This document shows positions 17,664-24,519 of a stretch of DNA of 64,000 bases, one piece after another. Under the pieces are notes generated by a model. That model ran no database searches, was not told the DNA's origin, and saw only the letters and a program-made list of their open reading frames with translations. The stretch's first letter is position 1. Each line of letters begins with the position of its first letter. Position numbers and translations under genes: made by a program. The stretch is taken from assembly GCF_042219825.1 (NCBI RefSeq), contig NZ_JBHJHQ010000001.1, positions 682,001 through 746,000 of the forward strand, given 5' to 3'. The stretch is from JBHJHP01 sp042219825 (GTDB lineage Bacteria > Bacteroidota > Bacteroidia > Bacteroidales > UBA5342).

Positions 17664-18641
17664 CTAAATAACTTGAAGATCTTTCACAAACTCCTCGTTG
17701 GCATAATACCAGTCCACCGTTTGTTTTACACCCTCTTCAACGGATACCTGAGGTTTCCAGTTAAGTAAGCGTTCTGCCTTGGATATATCAGCCCAGGTTT
17801 CCTTCATGTCAGCCTTATGCATCGGTTTGCGGTCAATAACGGCTTTTTTGCCTGTCATCTCTTCAATCATGGCAATAAAACTGTTAATGCTAACAGGATT
17901 ATTACCACCGCCCAGATTGATCACCTCATATCCCACTTCTTTGCCGGCAGCGATGGTTCCTCGGGCGATGTCATCCACAAAGGTAAAATCGCGCGCCTGT
18001 TCACCATCACCATACAAAGTGATCGGAGTTCCCTCTGCAATCCATTTTACAAAACGCAGTGGAGCCATATCCGGACGTCCTGCCGGTCCAAATACAGTGA
18101 AGTAACGCACTACTGAAATATCCAGATCATGCATCTTGTGGTAAGAATACGCCATCATTTCAGCGGCCTTTTTTGATGCAGCATACGGAGTCAGAGGTGT
18201 ATTTACAGCCAGATCTTCGGTGAACGGCATGGGTAATCCAGCATACAATGAAGAGGTAGATGCCAGCACCATTTTCTTTACACCATTCTGCTTCATCAGC
18301 TCCAGCAAATTCAACGTTCCTGTTGAGTTTGTAGAGTTATATACAAACGGATTCTCGAGGCTATACCTTACGCCGGCCCTTGCCGCAAGATTAAACACCA
18401 CACTAAAACTATATTCCTGGAATAATGTTTTAAGCGCATTAAAATCCTCAATATCCAGATATTTCCATATAAAGTTCGGATCCTGCTTCAATTTTTCCAG
18501 CCTGTGTTCTTTCAAACGAACATCGTAGTAGTCGTTCAAATTATCAAGACCAACAACAGTATGCCCCTGCTCCAACAGCATCTCTGCCGTTCGCGAAGCT
18601 ATAAATCCGGCAGCGCCGGTTACAAGAAAAGTTTTTTGCAT
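17664..18641 (-). CDS. NAD-dependent epimerase, UDP-glucuronate 4-epimerase type
   Basis: This 325-residue extended SDR reads FLVTGAAGFIASRTAEML at the N-terminus and VFNLAARAGVRYSLENP at about 80-97. TSSLYAG supplies the Ser and PYAASKKAAEMMAYSYH the YxxxK motif. FTVFGPAGRPDMAP and GEQARDFTFVDDIARG complete the family pattern. The AARAGVRYSLENP block is typical of UDP-glucuronate 4-epimerases (CapI/LpsL type). The reaction would make UDP-GalA from UDP-GlcA, or act on an N-acetylated uronic acid from the dehydrogenase at 20715-22004. Downstream the GT2 gene follows closely. Upstream there is a palindrome and a DUF559 gene. Confidence 0.82.
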   Translation of the reverse strand: MQKTFLVTGAAGFIASRTAEMLLEQGHTVVGLDNLNDYYDVRLKEHRLEKLKQDPNFIWKYLDIEDFNALKTLFQEYSFSVVFNLAARAGVRYSLENPFVYNSTNSTGTLNLLELMKQNGVKKMVLASTSSLYAGLPMPFTEDLAVNTPLTPYAASKKAAEMMAYSYHKMHDLDISVVRYFTVFGPAGRPDMAPLRFVKWIAEGTPITLYGDGEQARDFTFVDDIARGTIAAGKEVGYEVINLGGGNNPVSINSFIAMIEEMTGKKAVIDRKPMHKADMKETWADISKAERLLNWKPQVSVEEGVKQTVDWYYANEEFVKDLQVI

Positions 18642-18656
18642 GACAATTTCAATTAA

Positions 18657-18709
18657 TGACCTCCCCCTTTTTATTCCCCCTCCTTGTCAAGGAGGGGGCT
18701 GGGGGTGGT
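18657..18709. repeat. GC-rich palindromic element beside the DUF559 gene
   Basis: A perfect 11-bp inverted repeat, ccccctccttg (18676-18686) and caaggaggggg (18688-18698), has a single-base centre. It lies inside looser outer arms, cctccccc (18659-18666) and gggggtgg (18701-18708). It stands between the DUF559 stop codon (18712) and the epimerase start (18641). It is much richer in G and C than its surroundings and has no U-run, so it looks like a REP-type palindrome rather than a terminator. Confidence 0.7.
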
Positions 18710-18711
18710 AT

Positions 18712-19080
18712 TTATTTTAAGTAAGATTCTATTTTTTGAAGTGCGCCAACAATATTTTTGTTGATCTCTTCATCTGTAAATCGTATTAGGGTAAAACCAT
18801 TTTCATTTAGAAAACAAGATCGTTCTTCATCATATTTTTTGTTATCTTCTTTTAAATGTATCAATCCATCTAATTCTATTATAAAATTATATTCCGGGCA
18901 ATAAAAGTCCACCACATATGGACCAATACCATATTGTCTTCGAAATTTTTTTCCATTCAGATTACGACTTTTCAAATATTGCCACAATAGCTTTTCTTCG
19001 GATGTTGGATTATTTCTGAGATTACGCCTTGTTTGTTTTGTATACTGCGGATTTTTTAAGAATGACCTTTTTATTTCCAT
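18712..19080 (-). CDS. DUF559 family Vsr-like endonuclease domain protein
   Basis: This 122-residue protein is the usual size for the family. NPTSEEKLLWQYLKSRNLNG at about 25-45 and FRRQYGIGPYVVDFYCPEYN at about 50-68 are conserved. FIIELDGLIH at about 69-78 gives an E-x-D/G-H like PD-(D/E)xK-type nuclease core. The family resembles very-short-patch-repair endonucleases, but its natural role is unknown. It splits the polysaccharide operon between the epimerase and cysQ genes. A palindrome lies on its 3' side and a 7-bp repeat array on its 5' side, which suggests a selfish insertion rather than a biosynthetic role. Confidence 0.85.
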   Translation of the reverse strand: MEIKRSFLKNPQYTKQTRRNLRNNPTSEEKLLWQYLKSRNLNGKKFRRQYGIGPYVVDFYCPEYNFIIELDGLIHLKEDNKKYDEERSCFLNENGFTLIRFTDEEINKNIVGALQKIESYLK

Positions 19081-19094
19081 TTTTACAATAAATT

Positions 19095-19136
19095 ATCACC
19101 TGTAACCCGTCACTCGTAACCTGTAACCTGTAAACA
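19095..19136. repeat. Heptanucleotide degenerate repeat array B
   Basis: Six units follow each other with no slip: atcacct, gtaaccc, gtcactc, gtaacct, gtaacct, gtaaaca. The array ends exactly where the cysQ stop codon begins (19137) and starts 14 bp from the DUF559 start codon. Confidence 0.75.
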
Positions 19137-19922
19137 TCACCTAAAAACTTCAAACCATGGGTTCAGCAGATTTTCCTTGTTATATGTCAGCGGTTCTTTA
19201 TTATCGTGTCTGATAACGGTACATCCTGCAGCTACTGCAATAGCATGACCTGCAGCAGTGTCCCACTCCATCGTTGGTCCCAGGCGCGGATAAAAATCGG
19301 CGCTTCCCTCTGCTACCAGGCATAATTTTAAGGAACTGCCTTTTGAAATGATATTTATGTCACCGAAAGCTTTTCTTTTTTCTTCTATTATGGCTTCCGT
19401 TTCAATACTTAAATGGGAACGGCTTGCCACAATCGTATATTTTTCAGTTTTGCGACATGGCAGCCTGTCAACACTTTTAAATTTTATTTCTTCACCAACA
19501 GGTATTTCTTCAACTTTGGTCTTAAAGGCTCCAATATTCAGGTCTCCATAAAACAGGGTCGATGTTACAGGCGTATAGATCACTCCCATTACCGGATTAC
19601 CTTCTTTTATGAGAGCAATATTTACTGTAAACTCACCATTTCGCTTTATAAATTCCTTAGTTCCATCTAACGGATCAACCAGCCAAAAGAATTCCCAGTA
19701 ATTTCTGTCCTCAAAAGAAATATCTTTTCCTTCTTCGCTTAAAACAGGAATGCCTGTTTTTTGTAATACCTGGGTAATTTTCAGGTGCGCCTTTTTATCT
19801 GCTTTTGTCAAAGGAGAATTATCTGATTTAGTCACTACTTCAAAATCGTTAGAATTGTAAACCTTAATTATTTCTTCTCCTGCCAGGATTGCGGCCGTTA
19901 TGGCATTGTTTAATAAATTCAT
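19137..19922 (-). CDS. cysQ: 3'(2'),5'-bisphosphate nucleotidase CysQ
   Basis: This 261-residue member of the inositol-monophosphatase superfamily has VLSEEGKDISFEDR (metal-site Glu) and FWLVDPLDGTKEFIKRNGEF (DPxDGT motif, CysQ form). EWDTAAGHAIAVAAGC near the C-terminus is the WDxAAG motif. It removes the 3'-phosphate of PAP, the by-product of sulfotransferases, and so keeps them from product inhibition. It is 38 bp downstream of cysC. In this locus it serves polymer sulfation or general sulfate assimilation. Confidence 0.92.
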   Translation of the reverse strand: MNLLNNAITAAILAGEEIIKVYNSNDFEVVTKSDNSPLTKADKKAHLKITQVLQKTGIPVLSEEGKDISFEDRNYWEFFWLVDPLDGTKEFIKRNGEFTVNIALIKEGNPVMGVIYTPVTSTLFYGDLNIGAFKTKVEEIPVGEEIKFKSVDRLPCRKTEKYTIVASRSHLSIETEAIIEEKRKAFGDINIISKGSSLKLCLVAEGSADFYPRLGPTMEWDTAAGHAIAVAAGCTVIRHDNKEPLTYNKENLLNPWFEVFR

Positions 19923-19960
19923 TGTGTAATAATTTGGTTAGGTATATGAGGATAAAATAA

Positions 19961-20554
19961 TTAAACAGCTATTTTTTCTAAAACAAATTTAAGAATTTTT
20001 TCGGTAGATTCTGATAGTGACAGCATATCAGTTTTTACTTCAACATCAGGATTTACAGGGGCTTCAAACGGAGCATCTATGCCTGTAAAATTCTTTATTT
20101 CTCCTGCTCTGGCTTTTTTATAAAGCCCTTTGGTATCTCTTTTTTCACACACCTCAATCGGTGCATTCACAAAAACCTCGACAAAGTTTTCTTTACCAAT
20201 TATATTTTTGGCAGTTTCCCTCATTTCGTTGCGTGGACTAATGAATGTATTCAGGGTTATTACGCCTGCATTTACAAATAACTTTGTCACCTCTGCGATT
20301 CTTCTGATGTTTTCCGCCCTGTCCTCTTTTGAAAATGAGAGGTTTTTATTAATCCCGGAACGAATATTGTCACCATCCAAAATTTGTGTCAAAAATCCGC
20401 GGTTATGTAATTCCTGTTCGAGATTAATTGCCAGGGTCGATTTTCCTGATCCTGAAAAACCCGTAAACCAAACACATACAGAACGCTGGTTTAGCAGTGT
20501 CTCTTTATCTTTACGCTGCAGTATTCTGTCAAATATCGGATGTATCTCGTTCAT
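19961..20554 (-). CDS. cysC: Adenylylsulfate kinase CysC
   Basis: This 197-residue protein has VWFTGFSGSGKSTLAINLEQ (P-loop at about 32-40) and LDGDNIRSGINKNLSFSKED (APS-binding DGDNxR). AENIRRIAEVTKLFVNAGVI and FVEVFVNAPIEVCEKRDTKG follow. GLYKKARAGEIKNFTGIDAP is also typical. It phosphorylates APS to PAPS, the sulfate donor. No cysD/cysN (ATP sulfurylase) is in the window, so that step is encoded elsewhere. CysC, CysQ, the SLC13 permease and the sulfotransferase together form a sulfation module within the polysaccharide locus. Confidence 0.95.
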   Translation of the reverse strand: MNEIHPIFDRILQRKDKETLLNQRSVCVWFTGFSGSGKSTLAINLEQELHNRGFLTQILDGDNIRSGINKNLSFSKEDRAENIRRIAEVTKLFVNAGVITLNTFISPRNEMRETAKNIIGKENFVEVFVNAPIEVCEKRDTKGLYKKARAGEIKNFTGIDAPFEAPVNPDVEVKTDMLSLSESTEKILKFVLEKIAV

Positions 20555-20560
20555 AATTTA

Positions 20561-20714
20561 GTTGTAAGTGATAGGTAATAAGTAGTAAGTTCTTAAGACA
20601 TATTGATGTTTTATGCTAAACTCGTTAATCGTGAATCGTAAGCCGTAATTCGTGAACCGTGACTATACTTGTATTCTGGTTCTTGATTCTTGTGTCTTGG
20701 TTCTTGATTCTATC
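20561..20714. repeat. Heptanucleotide degenerate repeat array C
   Basis: This array has two runs. The first (20561-20595) is gttgtaa, gtgatag, gtaataa, gtagtaa, gttctta. The second runs without slip from 20624 to 20714 in thirteen units: gttaatc, gtgaatc, gtaagcc, gtaattc, gtgaacc, gtgacta, tacttgt, attctgg, ttcttga, ttcttgt, gtcttgg, ttcttga, ttctatc. The unit drifts from a GTRANNC type to a TTCTTGR type within the array. It ends exactly at the stop codon of the dehydrogenase gene (20715). Confidence 0.78.
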
Positions 20715-22004
20715 TTATAATCGTCCGTCAACGATTTCCTTTGGCAAAACGCCTTTAATATCGAATATTACAGCGTTTCCGTTTTTAAGTGCATCAAAAT
20801 CCATCTCTAAAAATTCATTATGTGATACCGCCAATACTATGGCATCGAATGTTTTACCGTTTACCGTATTCAGATCATTAACAATATCAATGCCATATTC
20901 TTCTCTAACCTCTTCTTTATCTGCCCACGGATCCAATACCACAACTTCATTACTGAACTCCTTGAATTCGTGCACTACATCCACTACTTTGGTATTTCTA
21001 ACATCAGGACAGTTTTCCTTGAAAGTTACACCTAAGACCAAAATCCTTGCATCAGCAATGGCCTTCTGTTTTTTTATCATCAGTTTAAGCACCTTGTTTG
21101 CAACAAAAATGCCCATGTTGTCATTTACCCTTCTTCCCGACCTGATGACTTCGGGATAATATCCAAGAGACTCTGCTTTAAATGCCAGATAATAAGGATC
21201 AACGCCAATGCAGTGACCGCCCACCAAACCTGGTTTAAATTTCAGAAAATTCCATTTTGTACCTGCAGCTTCTATTACTTCATTGGTATCGATTCCGATC
21301 CTGTCAAAAATTAATGCCAATTCATTCACAAATGATATATTCAGGTCCCTCTGTGCATTTTCAATCACTTTAGATGCCTCAGCAACTTTAATAGACGATG
21401 CTTTATGTGTACCTGCAATAATAACAGATTTATATAAGCTGTCAACTTTATCAGCTACTTCATGTGTTGATCCGGAAGTTACTTTAAGAATTTTAGTTAC
21501 TGTATGCAATTTATCACCCGGGTTAATACGCTCGGGAGAATATCCGGCGAAGAAATCCACATTAAATTTTAACCCTGAAACTTCTTCCAGAACAGGCACA
21601 CATTCCTCTTCAGTTGCGCCCGGATAAACCGTGGATTCATATATAACTATGTCTCCCTTTTTCAGCACCTGCCCTACTGTAGCGGAAGCCTTTTTTAATG
21701 GTGTTAAATCCGGTACCTTATTTTCGTCTATCGGTGTAGGAACCGTAACAATAAAATAATTGCATGTACGAATTTTGTTTAAATCCGTGGTAAAGGATAT
21801 ACCCTTTTTATCATCCGAAGCATCAATAACTGCTTTCAGGTTTTCATCTTCTACTTCTAAAGTACGGTCTTTCCCCTGGTTTAATTCACTGATTCGCTTT
21901 GGATTAATATCAAAACCAACCGTTTTATATTTTTTACCAAATTCAACAGCCAGTGGTAATCCTACATATCCAAGTCCGATTACAGCAATACTGATCTCTT
22001 TCAT
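20715..22004 (-). CDS. UDP-N-acetylhexosamine (or UDP-glucose) 6-dehydrogenase, TviB/WbpO type
   Basis: This 429-residue protein starts IAVIGLGYVGLPLAVEFGKK (NAD-binding motif). It contains YESTVYPGATEEECVP and FAGYSPERINPGDK. KFKPGLVGGHCIGVDPYYLA holds the catalytic Cys (about C265). VLGVTFKENCPDVRNTKV lies in the C-terminal UDP-binding domain. The form GGHCIGVDPYYLAFKAESLG is typical of the TviB/WbpO/VipA branch, which oxidises UDP-GalNAc or UDP-GlcNAc to the uronic acid. UDP-glucose dehydrogenase activity cannot be excluded. The product may feed the epimerase at 17664-18641. Confidence 0.88.
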   Translation of the reverse strand: MKEISIAVIGLGYVGLPLAVEFGKKYKTVGFDINPKRISELNQGKDRTLEVEDENLKAVIDASDDKKGISFTTDLNKIRTCNYFIVTVPTPIDENKVPDLTPLKKASATVGQVLKKGDIVIYESTVYPGATEEECVPVLEEVSGLKFNVDFFAGYSPERINPGDKLHTVTKILKVTSGSTHEVADKVDSLYKSVIIAGTHKASSIKVAEASKVIENAQRDLNISFVNELALIFDRIGIDTNEVIEAAGTKWNFLKFKPGLVGGHCIGVDPYYLAFKAESLGYYPEVIRSGRRVNDNMGIFVANKVLKLMIKKQKAIADARILVLGVTFKENCPDVRNTKVVDVVHEFKEFSNEVVVLDPWADKEEVREEYGIDIVNDLNTVNGKTFDAIVLAVSHNEFLEMDFDALKNGNAVIFDIKGVLPKEIVDGRL

Positions 22005-22040
22005 ATTAATTAGTCTTGTATCTGTTTATTTCATTTTTCA

Positions 22041-23846
22041 TTAAAATTCCCAAAAATAAGGGATAAAAATTATTGACACTGCCATACTGATAAAATTAAG
22101 AGGTAAACCAATGCGTAAATAATCCGCAAACCTGTAATTCCCTATACTTTGCACAATAAGGTTTGTCTGATATCCTATTGGAGTGCTGAACGATGCAGAA
22201 GCAGCCATAGCTATCGCTACAAAAAATGGCTTTGGATCAACTCCTAACTGCTGAGCAGCTGAATATGCAATTGGAAAACTTAAAGCTGCTGCAGCATTAT
22301 TAGTGATCACTTCTGTAAATATCATTGTAATTAGATATATCCCAGCAATCACACCATAAGGACCATAGCGTTTAAAAATATTAATTGTAAACGAGGCCAC
22401 CACATCCGCAGCTCCTGAATTATTGAGCGCTTTGCTGATACCAAATGCGCAGGCAATCGTAATAATAACGTCCCAGCTTATTGCCTTGGTGTATTTCTGA
22501 GCAGGAATAATTTTAGTCCAGACCATGAGTACGGTCGCCATTGCTGCAAAGAAAAACATATCCAAAGGAGCTTTACCGAATATCCTGTAATTCTGAAAAG
22601 CAGTCGTCCCAATGACCATTCCCATCAAAATTATAAGAGACATCCACATTTTATCCTTTTTCTCCGGCTTACTTATATCGCCAAGATAAGATGTAGTATA
22701 AAACACACGGGAATCACCCCAGTCATTAAGAAACTTTTCAGTTGTCAGCAGTATTAAATTATCCCCCTCTTTTAATACCAGTTCATCTACGTTAGATGAT
22801 ATTCTCTCTCCATTCCTGTGCACAGCCATAACAATTCCACCATAGTGAGACAGGAAGTCAAATTCACCGATCTTTCTTCCAATACCGGGGAACCGTGGTG
22901 ATATTACTGCTTCGATTTGTTTTAGATGCTGCCTACGGAATGAATCACTTACCTTACTCAGACAAGCCAGTTCCAATCCGTCTATTTCAAGCAATATTTC
23001 TATGGTCTCCGATTTTCCTGCCAAAATCAAATGATCACCTTCTTCAATGATATACCTTCCCCGCGTAGTCTTAATAATCTGGCCATTTCTATGGATGGAT
23101 GAAACAAGAAAATCCTTCAGTTTCAGATTCTTTCGTTTCTCTATCATCTCTCCAATTAAAGGACCTCCGGGTTTAACTAATACATCAAAATAATATTCCC
23201 TGAAATTTGTAAATGAATATGTTTTAGGTACCTTTTTCCCGGGCAACAACCAGTTACCAAATACTATCAGGTAAATAAAGCCTGCAATGGCAATTAAACC
23301 ACCGACTTTCCCCAATTCAAAAATACCAAATCCTTTAAACCCGGCATCCAGCATTAAACCATGAACAACCAGGTTAGTCGACGTTCCAAACAGGGTACAC
23401 ACACCTCCAAAAATTGTGGCATATGATAACGGGATTAAAAATTTTGATGCAGGTAAATTTACTTTTTCCGCCCATTTTTTAAATATTGGTGCAAAAATAA
23501 TGACAACCGGTGTATTATTTAAAAACGCGGATAACCCGGATACAGGGATTAATGTTTTAAGGTACAATATGGGTACAGGCAATGCTTTTTTGGGCAACAT
23601 CACTTTAGCCAGATAATTAAGTGCACCGGTCTGACGAATTCCTTCGCTTACCAAAAATAAAATGGCTATTGTAATCATCCCTTTATTGGAAAATCCTGCC
23701 AGAGCCTCCTGAACATCAATGATACCAAGAGCCATGAACAGAAATATACCCGAAAAGAGTATAAGTCCTGGTCTGAACAACTCTTTAAATAGAGCTATGA
23801 CCATCAGAATAATGACTGCACTTACCAAATAAGCATCAACTGTCAT
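22041..23846 (-). CDS. SLC13/DASS-family anion permease with two TrkA-C domains
   Basis: This 601-residue protein has hydrophobic halves around a soluble centre. The N-terminal half carries LSAFLNNTPVVIIFAPI, the conserved N-N-T-P loop. Residues at about 205-370 form two RCK/TrkA-C-like domains (for example GPLIGEMIEKRKNLK and IISPRFPG-like segments). The C-terminal half has EVITNNAAAALSFPIAY, the matching second loop. Related permeases carry sulfate or dicarboxylates with sodium. Two genes downstream lie cysC and cysQ, so sulfate uptake for PAPS synthesis is the likely role. Confidence 0.82.
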   Translation of the reverse strand: MTVDAYLVSAVIILMVIALFKELFRPGLILFSGIFLFMALGIIDVQEALAGFSNKGMITIAILFLVSEGIRQTGALNYLAKVMLPKKALPVPILYLKTLIPVSGLSAFLNNTPVVIIFAPIFKKWAEKVNLPASKFLIPLSYATIFGGVCTLFGTSTNLVVHGLMLDAGFKGFGIFELGKVGGLIAIAGFIYLIVFGNWLLPGKKVPKTYSFTNFREYYFDVLVKPGGPLIGEMIEKRKNLKLKDFLVSSIHRNGQIIKTTRGRYIIEEGDHLILAGKSETIEILLEIDGLELACLSKVSDSFRRQHLKQIEAVISPRFPGIGRKIGEFDFLSHYGGIVMAVHRNGERISSNVDELVLKEGDNLILLTTEKFLNDWGDSRVFYTTSYLGDISKPEKKDKMWMSLIILMGMVIGTTAFQNYRIFGKAPLDMFFFAAMATVLMVWTKIIPAQKYTKAISWDVIITIACAFGISKALNNSGAADVVASFTINIFKRYGPYGVIAGIYLITMIFTEVITNNAAAALSFPIAYSAAQQLGVDPKPFFVAIAMAASASFSTPIGYQTNLIVQSIGNYRFADYLRIGLPLNFISMAVSIIFIPYFWEF

Positions 23847-23872
23847 ATAGATGTATTAAACCGGTAAAAGTC

Positions 23873-24421
23873 TTAAGCTTTCAGTTTCTGTAAAAATGCC
23901 CCGGCTACTTCTGCCTGAACCGCATATCCTAAAGGTTCGAGCCTCACCTGAAAATGTTGCTTTCCCTTTTTGTACACTACCTCTCCTTTTGCCCCTTTCA
24001 AAGGACCTGCAGTTATCTCCACCATGTCACCTTTTTCAATATCTGTCACAATAAGGTTTACGTCGTTGGGGAGCTCCCTTAACATCAATTTCAGCAGGTT
24101 AATTTCCCGTTCCGGAATTGGTGCAGCCTTGCCGTTAAATGTAACATATCGTATAGTATAAGGTGTATTCAATGCTTTGTAATATTCCTTTTCTGATACA
24201 TAAACAAAAATGTAAGAAGGAACCAACGGCATTTCAACCATCTTCTTACGATCGCTCCATTGCCGTAATGTTTTCTTTAAAGGCAGATAAGCTTCAATCC
24301 CGTCCTCATTCAGGTATTCAAATGCTTTTTTTTCAGCTCTTGAACGGGTATAGATAGCATACCATGCATATTTGTTGTTTTTTCCGTTCATATCTTTACG
24401 CAGCTTCGCCTCCTCAGTCAC
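23873..24421 (-). CDS. UpxY-family NusG-like transcription antiterminator
   Basis: This 182-residue NusG paralogue has an N-terminal NGN domain (WYAIYTRSRAEKKAFEYL, then VEMPLVPSYIFVYVSEKEYY). Its C-terminal KOW domain contains IEKGDMVEITAGPLKGAKGE. In Bacteroides, UpxY proteins act on their own capsule operon and let RNA polymerase read through early stops. Here it lies third, after the export and kinase genes. A strong hairpin with a U-run separates it from the kinase gene. It probably governs the long set of genes that follow, down to the left edge. Confidence 0.9.
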   Translation of the reverse strand: MTEEAKLRKDMNGKNNKYAWYAIYTRSRAEKKAFEYLNEDGIEAYLPLKKTLRQWSDRKKMVEMPLVPSYIFVYVSEKEYYKALNTPYTIRYVTFNGKAAPIPEREINLLKLMLRELPNDVNLIVTDIEKGDMVEITAGPLKGAKGEVVYKKGKQHFQVRLEPLGYAVQAEVAGAFLQKLKA

Positions 24422-24452
24422 AGTTTACCGTTTCTGAGCAGGCTTTCTATTT

Positions 24453-24500
24453 ATAAAAAAAAGGTATTTCATTCAGGTTCAACCCAACATGAATTACCTT
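24453..24500 (-). terminator. Intrinsic terminator between wzc-like and upxY-like genes
   Basis: Read on the minus strand, a 12-bp stem (arms 24489-24500 and 24461-24472, one mismatch) encloses a 16-nt loop with an inner small hairpin. It is followed at once by eight U (24455-24462 overlap the stem foot). It starts 20 bp after the kinase stop codon. It should end or attenuate transcripts from the Wza/Wzc genes before the antiterminator gene. Confidence 0.75.
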
Positions 24501-24519
24501 GATAATTTATATTGACAGG

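Noticed and set aside
18712..19080. DUF559 gene as part of the sugar pathway
   Set aside because: The family is nuclease-like and occurs in unrelated contexts; nothing ties it to polysaccharide synthesis.
20659..21159. A 166-residue plus-strand frame
   Set aside because: It begins inside a heptamer array and then runs antisense to the UDP-sugar dehydrogenase, which is far better supported.
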